A stretch of 64,000 bases of DNA from Janthinobacterium psychrotolerans (GTDB lineage: Bacteria; Pseudomonadota; Gammaproteobacteria; Burkholderiales; Burkholderiaceae_D). Where the stretch lies: contig NZ_LOCQ01000062.1 in NCBI RefSeq assembly GCF_001677885.1, forward strand, positions 124,001 to 188,000, read 5' to 3'. The notes beneath the pieces are model-generated. The model saw nothing but the letters and a program-made list of their open reading frames with translations, did no database searches and was not told the DNA's origin. Position 1 is the stretch's first letter, and each line of letters starts with the position of its first letter. The translations under genes were made by a program, and so were the position numbers. This document shows, in pieces, positions 1 to 8,456 of this stretch.

Positions 1-1
1 T

Positions 2-673
2 ACCTTCATTACCGAATCCACGTTTGGCCTGCCGATCTACCGCTGGCAGCCGTCGCAAACCGTCTATGACGACATCAACCAGTGGTGGCGCAGGAACGCG
101 GCCGAAGGACGCACCAGCGTGCTGTTCTGCTACGCCTTCGGCAAGGCGCAGCGCATCCTGGCCGGGCTCGACCCCGAAATCGGCCCCATCATCTGCCATG
201 GCGCGGCGCAGGCGCTGAGCGAGGTCTACCGCGCCTCCGGCGTGCTGCTGCCGCACACCATGATGGTAGGCGACGTGACGCACAAGGCGGCCCTGAAAAC
301 GGCGATGGTCATCGCGCCGCCATCGGCCGCCGGCTCGTCGTGGATGAAGCGCTTTGGCGACTACAGCGACGCCTTTGCCAGCGGCTGGATGCTGCTGCGC
401 GGCGCGCGCCGCCGGCGCGGCGTCGATCGGGGTTTTGTGTTGTCCGACCACGCCGACTGGCCCGGCCTGATGCGCGCCATCAAGGCCACCGAAGCCGAGC
501 GCGTGATCGTCACGCACGGTTCGATTCCCGTCATGGTGCGCTGGCTGCAGCAGAACGGCTGGCAGGCGGGGGGCTTCGAGACCGAATATGGCGATGACGA
601 AGCCGCCGATGCGGTGAACGACGCCATCAATGAGGCGGTCGCCACTGCCGCCGATGGAGCGCCGCATGCGTGA
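2..673 (+). CDS. Ligase-associated DNA exonuclease (5' end outside window)
   Basis: C-terminal 223 residues of a metallo-beta-lactamase/beta-CASP nuclease; the reading frame is open from base 2 and the start lies upstream. Seen: an ESTFGLPIYRW stretch near the window edge, the beta-CASP signature LSDHADWPGL and the later VTHG. The family is usually about 340 residues, so roughly a third is missing. Known of the family: it is encoded with an ATP-dependent ligase, an Lhr-like helicase and a phosphoesterase, and all three follow here. Its 3' end overlaps the ligase start by 8 bases, which points to one operon. Exonuclease function is inferred from family and context. Confidence 0.9.
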   Translation, partial: TFITESTFGLPIYRWQPSQTVYDDINQWWRRNAAEGRTSVLFCYAFGKAQRILAGLDPEIGPIICHGAAQALSEVYRASGVLLPHTMMVGDVTHKAALKTAMVIAPPSAAGSSWMKRFGDYSDAFASGWMLLRGARRRRGVDRGFVLSDHADWPGLMRAIKATEAERVIVTHGSIPVMVRWLQQNGWQAGGFETEYGDDEAADAVNDAINEAVATAADGAPHA

Positions 674-2303
674 GTTTGCCCGCCTGTACGCCGAGCTCGA
701 CGAGACCACTTCGACCAGCCGCAAGCTGGCCGCGCTGCAGGCGTATTTCTCCAGCGCGTTGCCCGAGAACGCGGCCTGGGCCGTGTATTTCCTGGCCGGC
801 GGCAAGCCGCGCCAGGCCGTGCCCACCAAGTTGCTGCGCGAATACGCGACCGAAGCGGCCGTCCTCGACACCTGGCTGTTCGACGAGGCCTATCACGCGG
901 TCGGCGACCTGGCCGAGACCATCGCCCTGATCCTGCCCGCGCCTGGCCACGTCAGCGAGATCGGCCTGGCCGAGTGGGTCGAGCAGCGCATCGCCCCCTT
1001 GCGCGGCGCCGCGCCCGAGGCCATCCGCAGCGCCTTGCTCGGCTACTGGGATGAACTGGAAACGCGCGAACGCTTTTTGTTGATCAAGCTGATCGGCGGG
1101 GGCTTCCGGGTCGGCGTGTCCAAATTGCTGGTGACGCGCGCGCTGAGCGCCATCGCGGCGGTCGACAGCAAGCTGATCGCGCAGCGCCTGATGGGCTGGA
1201 CCGATGGCAAGGTCAGCCCCACCGGTGCCGGTTTCCTAAAGCTGATCAGCGAGGAATCCGACGGCGAACATGCGCTGCGCGGCGGCCAGCCCTATCCGTT
1301 TTTCCTGGCCCACCCGCTGCAGGCGGCGCCGGCAACCCTGGGCGATGTGAGCGACTGGCTGGTCGAATGGAAATATGACGGCATGCGGGCCCAGCTGCTG
1401 CGCCGCGACGGCAGCACCTGGCTATGGTCGCGCGGCGAGGAATTGATCACCGAACGCTTTCCCGAACTGGCCCGTATCGCCTTGCCGGAAGGCTGCGTGA
1501 TCGATGGCGAAATCCTGATCTGGCAGCCGGGCGACACGCCGTCGCCGTTTGCCGACCTGCAAAAGCGCATGGGCCGCAAGACGGTATCGAACAAGCTGCT
1601 GGCCGAATTGCCGGCCGCGCTGGTCGCTTACGATGTGCTGGAACTCGACGGCGTCGATATCCGCCACCTGCCGCAGCACGAGCGGCGCGCGCTGCTGGAA
1701 ACTGTGGTGGAAAGCATTGCCGACCCGGCGCTGCGCTTGTCGCCACGCATCACGGCCGGCAGCTGGGACGAGCTGGCCCTTATCCGCCAGCAGTCGCGCG
1801 CGCGCGGCGTGGAAGGCATGATGCTCAAGGCGGTCACGGCGGCGTATGGCGTGGGCCGCACCAAGGATGTCGGTACCTGGTGGAAATGGAAGATCGATCC
1901 GTTCTCGGTCGACGCCGTGCTGATCTATGCCCAGGCCGGTCACGGCCGGCGCGCTTCGCTGTACACCGACTACACCTTTGCCGTCTGGGACGACGACGAG
2001 AACGGCCAGCGCAAGCTGGTGCCGTTCGCCAAGGCGTATTCGGGCCTGACCGATGCCGAAATCGGCAAGGTCGACGCCGTGATCCGCAAGACCACGGTGG
2101 AAAAATTCGGCCCGGTGCGCAGTGTCAAGCCCACCCTCGTATTCGAGATCGGCTTCGAGGGCATTGCCGCCTCCAGCCGCCACAAGGCCGGCATCGCGGT
2201 GCGCTTTCCGCGCATCCTGCGCCAGCGCGACGACAAGGCGATCGCCGACGCCGATACGCTCGACACGCTCAAAGCCTTGCTGACGGGGCGCCATGAAAGC
2301 TGA
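666..2303 (+). CDS. ATP-dependent DNA ligase
   Basis: Seals DNA nicks using ATP through a covalent lysyl-AMP intermediate. The nucleotidyltransferase motifs are in order: motif I EWKYDGMR with the catalytic Lys at about residue 236, DGEILIW (motif III), EGMMLKAV (motif IV) and WWKWKIDP (motif V), after a roughly 200-residue N-terminal DNA-binding domain. Two upstream in-frame ATGs exist (630, 654). The ATG at 666 is preferred because it begins the typical MREFARLYAELD and overlaps the upstream stop, as in coupled operons. The protein is 545 aa. Only three bases separate it from the helicase. Likely a repair ligase supplementary to an NAD-dependent LigA that is not in this window. Confidence 0.94.
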   Translation: MREFARLYAELDETTSTSRKLAALQAYFSSALPENAAWAVYFLAGGKPRQAVPTKLLREYATEAAVLDTWLFDEAYHAVGDLAETIALILPAPGHVSEIGLAEWVEQRIAPLRGAAPEAIRSALLGYWDELETRERFLLIKLIGGGFRVGVSKLLVTRALSAIAAVDSKLIAQRLMGWTDGKVSPTGAGFLKLISEESDGEHALRGGQPYPFFLAHPLQAAPATLGDVSDWLVEWKYDGMRAQLLRRDGSTWLWSRGEELITERFPELARIALPEGCVIDGEILIWQPGDTPSPFADLQKRMGRKTVSNKLLAELPAALVAYDVLELDGVDIRHLPQHERRALLETVVESIADPALRLSPRITAGSWDELALIRQQSRARGVEGMMLKAVTAAYGVGRTKDVGTWWKWKIDPFSVDAVLIYAQAGHGRRASLYTDYTFAVWDDDENGQRKLVPFAKAYSGLTDAEIGKVDAVIRKTTVEKFGPVRSVKPTLVFEIGFEGIAASSRHKAGIAVRFPRILRQRDDKAIADADTLDTLKALLTGRHES

Positions 2304-2306
2304 GCT

Positions 2307-4772
2307 GTGAGCAAATCCGCGCTGGCGCAGCGCATCGACGACTGGTTTGCGGCCAGGGGCTGGACCGTGTTTGCGTTCCAGCGTGCGGTCTGGCGCGCGG
2401 CGGCTGCCGGCCAGCCCGGCTTGCTGCACGCCAGCACCGGTTCCGGCAAGACCTATGCCGTCTGGTTCGGCGCCTTGCTGCGTTCAAGTCGGCTGGTGCG
2501 CAACAGCCGCAAGCAGGGCCTGCGCGTGGTATGGATCACGCCGATGCGCGCGCTGGCGGCCGATACCGTGCGTGCGCTGCAAGCCTCGGGCGAAGCCCTG
2601 GCGCCCGGCTGGCGCATCGAGGCGCGCACCGGCGACACCAGCGCGGCCCAGCGCGCGCGCCAGTCGAAAGCCTGGCCCGACGTGCTGGTGACGACCCCCG
2701 AGAGCCTGTCGCTGATGCTGTCGCAGGCCAATGCCCATGAGCGCTTCAACCTGCTAGAAACGGTGATCGTCGACGAATGGCATGAGCTGCTGGGCAGCAA
2801 GCGCGGCGTGCAGGTGCAGCTGGCGCTGGCGCGCTTGCGGCGCTGGAATCCGGAACTGATCACCTGGGGCGTGTCGGCCACCCTGGGCAACTTGCGCCAG
2901 GCGCAGGATGTGCTGCTTGGTGAACACAACAGCGGCGTGCTGGTCGAGGGCAAGGTGCGCAAGCGCATCGTGGTCGACAGTCTGATCCCGCTCAATCCCA
3001 CGCGTTTTCCCTGGGGCGGCCACCTGGGCATCCAGATGCTGCAGCCCTTGATTGCGGAAATCGAGGGCAGCGCCACCACCCTGGTGTTTACCAATACACG
3101 CTCGCAGGCCGAGCTCTGGTATCAGCACCTGATCGATGCGCGGCCGGACTGGGCCGGGCTGATCGCCTTGCACCATGGCTCGCTGGCGCGCGAAGTGCGC
3201 GAGTGGGTCGAGCAGAGCCTGAAGGCGGGCACCTTGAAGGCCGTGGTGTGCACTTCCAGCCTGGACCTGGGCGTGGATTTCTTGCCGGTCGAGCGGGTAT
3301 TGCAGATCGGCAGCGCGAAAGGCATCGCGCGCCTGGTGCAGCGGGCCGGGCGCAGCGGCCACGCGCCGGGAAGGGTGTCGCGCGTGACCCTGGTGCCTAC
3401 CAACAGCCTGGAATTGCTGGAAGCGGCCGGCGCGCGCCAGGCGCTGGCGCAAGGCCAGCTCGAAGCGCGGCCCGTGCCCGACAAGCCGCTCGATGTGCTG
3501 GTGCAGCACCTGGTGACGATCGCGCTCGGCGGCGGCTTCCGGTCGGAAGAACTTTACGAAGAAGTGCGCACCGCCTGGTCCTACCGGCAATTGACGCCGC
3601 AGGAGTGGCAGTGGGCGCTCGATTTCGTGACGCGCGGCGGCCAGAGCCTCACCGTGTATCCCGAATACCGCCGGGTGCTGCCGGACGAACAGGGCGTGTA
3701 CCGTGTGCCGGACGCGGCGCTGGCGCGGCGCCACCGCATGAGCATCGGCACGATCGTCTCCGAATCGTCGATCCAGGTGAAATACATGAGCGGCGGCAAG
3801 ATCGGCAGCATCGAGGAATCGTTTATTTCGCGTTTAAAACAGGGCGACCATTTCCTGTTTGGCGGACGCATCCTGGAATTCGTGCGCGTGCATGAAATGA
3901 CGGCCTATGTGCGCCGCGCCACCGGCAGCCGGGGCGCCGTGCCGCGCTGGCAGGGCGGCAAGATGCCGCTGTCGTCGGAACTGGCGCATGCCGTGCTCGA
4001 CCAGTTGCAGCAGGCGCAGGATGGCCAGGTGACGGGGCCGGAAATGCGCGCGCTGGCGCCCTTGCTGGCGATCCAGCAAAAATGGTCCAGCCTGCCCACG
4101 CGCGCCAGCCTGCTGGTGGAAACCCTGGCCAGCCGCGAAGGCCATCATCTGTTTTTGTATCCGTTCGCGGGCCGCTCGGTGCACCTGGGGCTGGCGTCCC
4201 TGCTGGCGTACCGGATTGCACGCGTGCAAGCGGCCACCTTGTCGATCGCCGTCAACGACTACGGTTTTGAATTGCTGGGGGCCGACGATATCGATTTTGC
4301 GCCGCTGTTTTCCTTTGAGACGGGCGGCGCCGTGCCGCTGTTCAGCCTCGACAATCTGCTGGAAGACGTGCTGGCCAGCCTGAACGCGACGGAATTGTCG
4401 CAGCGGCGTTTTCGCGAAATCGCCCGCATTGCCGGCCTGGTGTTCCAGGGCTATCCGGGCCAGCCGAAAAGCACGCGCCAGTTGCAGGCCTCGTCCTCGC
4501 TGTTCTTCGAAGTGTTCCGCAAGCATGACGCCGGCAACCTGCTGCTGACGCAGGCGCAGCGCGAAGTGCTGGAGCAGGAACTGGAACTGACGCGCTTGCG
4601 CGCCACCTTGCGCGAGCTGCATCAGCGCACCCTGAGCGTGCAAGCCTTGACGCGTGCCTCGCCGTTTGCCTTCGGCCTGATGGTCGAGCGCTTCCGCGAA
4701 AAGCTCACCACCGAAAAACTGTCGGACCGGGTGGCGCGCCTGGTGCGAGAACTGGAGAAAGCGGCTGCATGA
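2307..4772 (+). CDS. Ligase-associated DEXH-box helicase (Lhr-like)
   Basis: An 821-aa superfamily 2 helicase starting at GTG, three bases after the ligase stop. Seen: Walker A ASTGSGKT (residues 42-49), the DEXH box DEWH (156-159), VSATLGN (motif III), [10 protein letters not shown] and QRAGRSGH (motifs V and VI), then the long C-terminal winged-helix/Lhr region. Known of the family: ATP-driven 3'-5' translocase, shorter than full-length Lhr (about 1,500 aa), encoded with the ligase and exonuclease. It ends in ATGA, overlapping the start of pdeM, so translation is probably coupled. The role in DNA-damage repair is inferred from family and neighbourhood. Confidence 0.94.
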   Translation: MSKSALAQRIDDWFAARGWTVFAFQRAVWRAAAAGQPGLLHASTGSGKTYAVWFGALLRSSRLVRNSRKQGLRVVWITPMRALAADTVRALQASGEALAPGWRIEARTGDTSAAQRARQSKAWPDVLVTTPESLSLMLSQANAHERFNLLETVIVDEWHELLGSKRGVQVQLALARLRRWNPELITWGVSATLGNLRQAQDVLLGEHNSGVLVEGKVRKRIVVDSLIPLNPTRFPWGGHLGIQMLQPLIAEIEGSATTLVFTNTRSQAELWYQHLIDARPDWAGLIALHHGSLAREVREWVEQSLKAGTLKAVVCTSSLDLGVDFLPVERVLQIGSAKGIARLVQRAGRSGHAPGRVSRVTLVPTNSLELLEAAGARQALAQGQLEARPVPDKPLDVLVQHLVTIALGGGFRSEELYEEVRTAWSYRQLTPQEWQWALDFVTRGGQSLTVYPEYRRVLPDEQGVYRVPDAALARRHRMSIGTIVSESSIQVKYMSGGKIGSIEESFISRLKQGDHFLFGGRILEFVRVHEMTAYVRRATGSRGAVPRWQGGKMPLSSELAHAVLDQLQQAQDGQVTGPEMRALAPLLAIQQKWSSLPTRASLLVETLASREGHHLFLYPFAGRSVHLGLASLLAYRIARVQAATLSIAVNDYGFELLGADDIDFAPLFSFETGGAVPLFSLDNLLEDVLASLNATELSQRRFREIARIAGLVFQGYPGQPKSTRQLQASSSLFFEVFRKHDAGNLLLTQAQREVLEQELELTRLRATLRELHQRTLSVQALTRASPFAFGLMVERFREKLTTEKLSDRVARLVRELEKAAA

Positions 4773-5470
4773 GCCATAGCATCGTTGAACTGGCCGGCGA
4801 AACGCTGTGGCTGCTGGCCAGCAAGGCCATGTACTGGCCGGCGCGCAAGATGCTGATCGTGGCCGACATCCATTTCGGCAAGGCCACGGCGTTTCGCTCG
4901 CTGGGCGTGCCGGTGCCCCGTGGCACCACCACCGAGAACCTGCAGGCCTTGTCGCACTTGCTTGCTGCACATGTTTGCGAGGAAATCGTGTTCCTGGGCG
5001 ATTTTTTGCACGCCAAGGCCGCGCATGCGCCGGCCACCCTGGCCGCCATGCAGGCGTGGCGTGTGCGCCATGCGCACTTGCGCTTGACCCTGGTGCGCGG
5101 TAACCACGACCTGCAGGCGGGCGATCCGCCGGCCAGCCTCGGCATCACGATGGTGGACGAACCGCACCGGGTGGGGCCGTTTGCGCTATGCCATCACCCG
5201 CACCTGGAAACCGACGGCTATGTGCTGGCCGGCCATGTCCATCCCGTATTTCATTTGCGCGCCGCGCGCGAGACGGTGCGCCTGCCGTGTTTTTTGCTGG
5301 GACCGCGGCGCGCCATCCTGCCGTCGTTCGGCGCATTTACGGGCGGCCATGCGCTCAAGCCCTTGCCTGGCGAGCTGGTCTACGTGACAGCGGACGCGGC
5401 TATTTTTCGCGTGCCGGGGCAGGGGCCGGATACGCTTGAGTGTCTGGTACCGTCGATCAAAAACCAATAG
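4769..5470 (+). CDS. pdeM: Ligase-associated DNA damage response endonuclease PdeM
   Basis: A calcineurin-like metallophosphoesterase of 233 aa. All dimetal motifs are visible: D33-x-H35 in [10 protein letters not shown] in FLGDFLH (D78), GNHD (112-115) and GHVH (155-158). The start overlaps the helicase stop (ATGA). It is the last gene of the repair operon, and no convincing terminator follows before the next gene. The PdeM name rests on this gene set; the exact substrate cannot be read from sequence. Confidence 0.9.
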   Translation: MSHSIVELAGETLWLLASKAMYWPARKMLIVADIHFGKATAFRSLGVPVPRGTTTENLQALSHLLAAHVCEEIVFLGDFLHAKAAHAPATLAAMQAWRVRHAHLRLTLVRGNHDLQAGDPPASLGITMVDEPHRVGPFALCHHPHLETDGYVLAGHVHPVFHLRAARETVRLPCFLLGPRRAILPSFGAFTGGHALKPLPGELVYVTADAAIFRVPGQGPDTLECLVPSIKNQ

Positions 5471-5487
5471 TAACCACGCCACCGCAG

Positions 5488-5526
5488 GCCGGAATGTTCC
5501 TACATATCGGCTTGTCATACTCCTAT
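5488..5526 (+). promoter_or_regulatory. TCCTAC-type operator upstream of the KGG gene (site a)
   Basis: Imperfect palindrome GCCGGA-N4-TCCTAC (5488-5503) followed by TCCTAT at 5521-5526, 23 bp after the previous half-site. The same layout recurs at 6003-6041 and on the minus strand at 15968-15931. It lies about 90 bp before the KGG start codon. The binding protein is unknown; the TCCTAC/TCCTAT pair with a 17-bp gap could also be an unusual promoter. Confidence 0.45.
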
Positions 5527-5616
5527 TTTGAGTGGCCCGATCACGCACTAAGATGACTGCTCCCATGCATATGCATGGTTCCACACCCGACATTACTAAC
5601 GATCAAGGAGATGATC

Positions 5617-5943
5617 ATGGCCACATCGAGTGACAATAAACAAGGTCAGCAAGGCGGCAAAGCCAGCGGCGGCAACGCCGGCAGCAGCAGCGGTAGCGGC
5701 GGCGGCAACAAGCAAAGCGATACCAGCAAACGCGGGTTTGCTTCCATGGACCCGGCACAGCAGCGTGAAATCGCCAGCGAAGGCGGCCGTGCCGCGCATG
5801 AAAAAGGCACGGCCCATGAGTTCACGTCGGAAGAGGCACGCCGCGCCGGCAGCCAGAGCCATAAAAACGATGGCAACAAGCAAAGCGGTGGCTCTGGATC
5901 GGGCTCGGGTTCGTCCGGCGGCAGTGGCGGCCGCGGCGGCTGA
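5617..5943 (+). CDS. KGG-motif general stress protein
   Basis: A 108-aa, very hydrophilic, Gly/Ser/Gln-rich protein. Seen: RGFASMDPAQQREIASEGG and a second, weaker copy (EFTSEEARRAGSQSH), matching the KGG/YciG-GsiB stress-protein family, with low-complexity Gly-Ser tails on both sides. The start at 5617 is chosen over the in-frame codon at 5575 because AAGGAG lies 6 bases upstream (5605-5610) and MATSSDNKQG is a typical N-terminus. Members are linked to desiccation, osmotic or stationary-phase stress; the molecular role is unknown. A strong terminator follows, so it is probably monocistronic. Confidence 0.82.
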   Translation: MATSSDNKQGQQGGKASGGNAGSSSGSGGGNKQSDTSKRGFASMDPAQQREIASEGGRAAHEKGTAHEFTSEEARRAGSQSHKNDGNKQSGGSGSGSGSSGGSGGRGG

Positions 5944-5967
5944 TGACCGGACTGTAGCTTGACACAG

Positions 5968-5996
5968 CAGGCGGCCTTGGCGCCGCCTGTTTTTTT
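5968..5996 (+). terminator. Intrinsic terminator after the KGG gene
   Basis: Stem CAGGCGGC / GCCGCCTG with a six-base loop, followed by seven T residues. Confidence 0.9.
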
Positions 5997-6001
5997 AACG
6001 G

Positions 6002-6041
6002 TGTAGGATGAATCCTACACCGTGATCTGATAACTTCCTAT
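6002..6041 (+). promoter_or_regulatory. TGTAGG-N6-CCTACA operator (site b)
   Basis: Perfect palindrome TGTAGG-N6-CCTACA (6002-6019; extends to 9+9 bp at 6001-6020), then TCCTAT at 6036-6041, 23 bp after the preceding TCCTAC. It sits just after the KGG terminator and 72 bp before the next start codon. The form resembles LuxR/NarL-family response-regulator sites (GacA-type sites are TGTAAG-N6-CTTACA). A regulatory role is inferred. Confidence 0.5.
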
Positions 6042-6112
6042 GTCTGACAGTGCTGCCGTGGACTATGCTGGAAAGGTTGCAATCATGCAGCACATCACTG
6101 ATGGAGGTTGAC

Positions 6113-6388
6113 ATGTCGCAGAAAATTTCACCGGAGCCGGCGCACCAGGCTGGCAATCAGCAGGATGGCGGAACGCAGAGCGGCAACCTGCAAAGCCACG
6201 CCCAGCAAGGCGAGAACTTCGTGCTGGTCGACAGTGAGCGCGGACTCGACATTGGCGACGATCTGTTTTCCATCGGCGAAGTACGGCGCGCCGACCGGCT
6301 GCCACGCCAGCACCAGGGCGGCAATGCCGGCCAGAGCCGGCAAAGCGCTGACGATGCGCCCGACACCACCGGCAGCACCGGCGTTTAG
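6113..6388 (+). CDS. Hypothetical hydrophilic protein
   Basis: A 91-aa protein of unknown function, rich in Gln, Gly, Ser and Asp, with no membrane segment or recognised domain. The start ATG at 6113 has GGAGG five bases upstream. Third codon positions are overwhelmingly G or C, as in neighbouring real genes, which supports coding on this strand over a hydrophobic reading on the opposite strand. The stop overlaps the end of the convergent DUF2239 gene by 4 bases. It may belong to the same stress regulon as the KGG gene because of the shared upstream palindrome; that is inference. Confidence 0.6.
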   Translation: MSQKISPEPAHQAGNQQDGGTQSGNLQSHAQQGENFVLVDSERGLDIGDDLFSIGEVRRADRLPRQHQGGNAGQSRQSADDAPDTTGSTGV

Positions 6389-6984
6389 CCGTTGCTCCAG
6401 GCCGCTTGCGCGAGCCGCAGCACATGCTCGCGCACATCGGCTGGCCAGGTTTGCGCCTGCGCCATGAAGGCGTCACGCTGGCCTGCAAACAGGGCGCGGC
6501 TGGCTTCTTCGAATCCCGCTTCATCACCGGCCAGCGCGCTCATCACGCGGTAGGCCGTTTCACGCGCCTGCCGCTGTTCATCAAGCGCCTTGTTGTCGCG
6601 CTGTGCATGCTCCACCAGTTTGCGCAAGGCCACCGACGCGCCGCCCGGCTGCGTCGCCAGCCATTCCCAATGGCGCGGCAGCAAGGTGATTTCACGCGCC
6701 ACCACGCCCAGCTTCGGCCGGCCTGCCGTGCGTGGCGCGACAGGCGTGACAGGCGCGACGGCTTCTTCCACCGCTACCGGTGCACGCGGCAGGCGCTGCA
6801 GGACCTCGGCCAGGCTGCCATGCAGGTTCAGGTCGACCTGCTGGCCATTGTCGTCATTGAAGATCAGGATCTGCGCGTCAGGCTCGTGGGTGACGAGTTC
6901 CTTGAGCGTTTGCGCCACGGCATGCAAGTTGCCGGCGGCAACTTTGCGCTTGCCGGCAAAGGCGGTGAGGGGGAATAGGTTCAT
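6385..6984 (-). CDS. DUF2239 family protein
   Basis: A 199-aa soluble protein matching DUF2239, function unknown. The N-terminus MNLFPLTAFAGKRKVAAGNL and the central AGRPKLGVVAREITLLPRHW are typical of the family. The start at 6984 is chosen because GGAGGC precedes it by 3-4 bases; a longer in-frame extension to 7131 crosses AT-rich leader DNA and is unlikely. A 10+10 bp inverted repeat lies 27-69 bp upstream of the start and probably controls it. Downstream it converges with the small hypothetical gene. Confidence 0.85.
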   Translation of the reverse strand: MNLFPLTAFAGKRKVAAGNLHAVAQTLKELVTHEPDAQILIFNDDNGQQVDLNLHGSLAEVLQRLPRAPVAVEEAVAPVTPVAPRTAGRPKLGVVAREITLLPRHWEWLATQPGGASVALRKLVEHAQRDNKALDEQRQARETAYRVMSALAGDEAGFEEASRALFAGQRDAFMAQAQTWPADVREHVLRLAQAAWSNG

Positions 6985-7010
6985 GCTGCCTCCTTGGTAT
7001 AGGCAGATGA

Positions 7011-7053
7011 TTTTACCCGGATTAAAATAAAAGTCAATAAAACCCGGGTAAAA
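7011..7053. promoter_or_regulatory. 10-bp inverted repeat in the DUF2239 leader
   Basis: TTTTACCCGG (7011-7020) and its exact complement CCGGGTAAAA (7044-7053), with an AT-rich 23-bp spacer; arm centres are 33 bp apart, about three helical turns. It lies in the 73-bp gap between two minus-strand genes. Likely a dimer-of-dimers operator or two half-sites; the regulator is not recognised. Confidence 0.55.
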
Positions 7054-7057
7054 ATAA

Positions 7058-7555
7058 TTACAGGTCGATGCGGCCGTGTTCGCCCAGGTCTTTCGGCGTG
7101 TCGCCCGTAATGGCAGCCTTGGCCATTTCAAAGAACTGGCGCATCTTGCTCGCGTCGCTATCCCAGTATTCGGCCGACTGGATGGTCACCTTGATCAAGG
7201 AGAGGTGCGGATCGTCGAGGCCGCCCGGGAACCAGGCCTTGACAATGGGATTCCACAACTCTTCGGCCTTGGCGCGGTCCTTCAGCAATTCGGCGCGGCC
7301 GCAGACCGAGACATACAGGCTGTCGCCCGGCTCGGCGAAGCTGACGTTCACTTGCGGATTGTTCAGCAGGTCGCGCGTATAGGCTGCCTCGTCCGTGACG
7401 AAAAACCAGATCTGGCCCTGGTCGTCGACTTGCTGCTGGGTCAGCGGGCGGCTGGTCAAGGTGCGCGTGTCGTCGCTGGTGGTGAACATGCCGAATTTGA
7501 CGCTTTTGATCTTGTCGGCAATGGTGACGATCTGTTCACTGGTGTAGGAAGTCAT
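7058..7555 (-). CDS. Pyridoxamine 5'-phosphate oxidase-family protein (general stress protein 26-like)
   Basis: A 165-aa split-barrel flavin-binding protein. Seen: KFGMFTTSDDTRTLTSRPL, QIWFFVTDEAAYTRDL and ISLSVCGRAELL-type strands typical of stress-protein-26/PPOX-like proteins. The start at 7555 (MTSYTSEQIV) replaces a longer in-frame reading to 7666 that adds an implausible Cys-rich N-terminus. Probable cytosolic FMN- or F420-type flavoprotein; the substrate is unknown. It is transcribed toward DUF2239 but separated from it by 73 bp with its own operator, so the two may be independent. Confidence 0.85.
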   Translation of the reverse strand: MTSYTSEQIVTIADKIKSVKFGMFTTSDDTRTLTSRPLTQQQVDDQGQIWFFVTDEAAYTRDLLNNPQVNVSFAEPGDSLYVSVCGRAELLKDRAKAEELWNPIVKAWFPGGLDDPHLSLIKVTIQSAEYWDSDASKMRQFFEMAKAAITGDTPKDLGEHGRIDL

Positions 7556-7706
7556 GGTGTGCTCCGTTTGTGGTTGTCCTGAACAACAGCATAGGCCGCA
7601 CACAGCACTTGCTCTGTTCGACAGCGTACTTTGCGGGCAGCTCGCCGCCAGCGCGCCATGTTTCAAAGTTGTTACAAAACGTTGTTGTTCAAGTGCCTGG
7701 GCGATA

Positions 7707-7738
7707 TTGACTTAATAAATGATAATCATTATCATTTG
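7707..7738 (+). promoter_or_regulatory. Promoter with overlapping Fur box
   Basis: TTGACT (7707-7712), a 17-bp spacer and TATCAT (7730-7735) form a good sigma-70 promoter. The palindrome AATGATAATCATTATCATT (7719-7737) overlaps the spacer and -10 and matches the Fur consensus at 16 of 19 positions by eye. A partial second box (GATAATGATT) follows at 7741. It predicts iron repression of the 7779-12207 operon. Confidence 0.88.
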
Positions 7739-7778
7739 TTGGATAATGATTGTTGCAACTCCCCTTTGAAGGATATGA

Positions 7779-8423
7779 ATGAAGCAAGCTGACGTGTCAC
7801 GCAGCAACGCCAGCCGCGCCGTGTGGTTGAAACAATTGCATCAATGGCACTGGATCAGCTCGGCACTGTGCCTGCTGGGCATGTTCTTATTTGCCATTAC
7901 CGGCATTACCCTGAACCACGCCAGCCAGATCGAAGCCAAACCCGTCATCTCACGCCAGAAGGCGCAGCTGCCCGCGCCGCTGGTCACCGAACTGGCCGCC
8001 TATGCCGAACGGCACGACGGTGCCAACGCACCCATGCCGACGGCCGCCGAGCGCTGGCTGAAACAGCAGTGGTCGCTCAATGCGGGCGGGCGTCCGGCCG
8101 AATGGAGTGTCGATGAAGTGTATTTGCCGATGCCCAAGGCCGGCGGCGACGCCTGGGTGCGCATCGGTCTCGAAGACGGCGCCGCCGAATACGAGTTGAC
8201 GGACCGTGGCTGGATTTCCTGGCTTAACGATGTGCACAAGGGCCGCAATACGGGCCAGGCCTGGTTCTGGTTCATCGATATTTTTGCCGGACTGTGCATC
8301 GTGTTCTGCCTGACCGGGCTATTGATTTTGAAGTTCCACGCAAGCAACCGGCCGTTCACCTGGCCGATGGTCGGCCTCGGTATTTTGATCCCCTGCGCGA
8401 TCGCGCTGCTGTTTATCCACTGA
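7779..8423 (+). CDS. PepSY-associated transmembrane protein, iron-regulated
   Basis: A 214-aa inner-membrane protein. Seen: one hydrophobic helix near residues 27-45 followed by a His (TLNHAS), a periplasmic PepSY-like region of about 110 residues, then two C-terminal helices (FWFIDIFAGLCIVFCLTG and WPMVGLGILIPCAIALLF). The His residues at helix ends (LHQWHWISS, LNHAS, KFHAS) could ligate haem, as proposed for related PepSY-TM reductases. It is the first gene after a Fur-controlled promoter. Probable role: passing electrons across the inner membrane to periplasmic partners. Family assignment is good; electron transfer is inferred. Confidence 0.85.
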   Translation: MKQADVSRSNASRAVWLKQLHQWHWISSALCLLGMFLFAITGITLNHASQIEAKPVISRQKAQLPAPLVTELAAYAERHDGANAPMPTAAERWLKQQWSLNAGGRPAEWSVDEVYLPMPKAGGDAWVRIGLEDGAAEYELTDRGWISWLNDVHKGRNTGQAWFWFIDIFAGLCIVFCLTGLLILKFHASNRPFTWPMVGLGILIPCAIALLFIH

Positions 8424-8456
8424 TATTTTTTTCTTCCTTACTTTGACAGGCACACC

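Noticed and set aside
6128..6343. Short hydrophobic ORF opposite the 6113 hypothetical gene
   Set aside because: TTG start without ribosome site; the plus-strand frame has GGAGG and strong third-position GC bias.
7543..7555. Another TCCTAC motif near the PPOX-family start
   Set aside because: It lies inside the first codons (Thr-Ser-Tyr-Thr) with no palindrome or third half-site.
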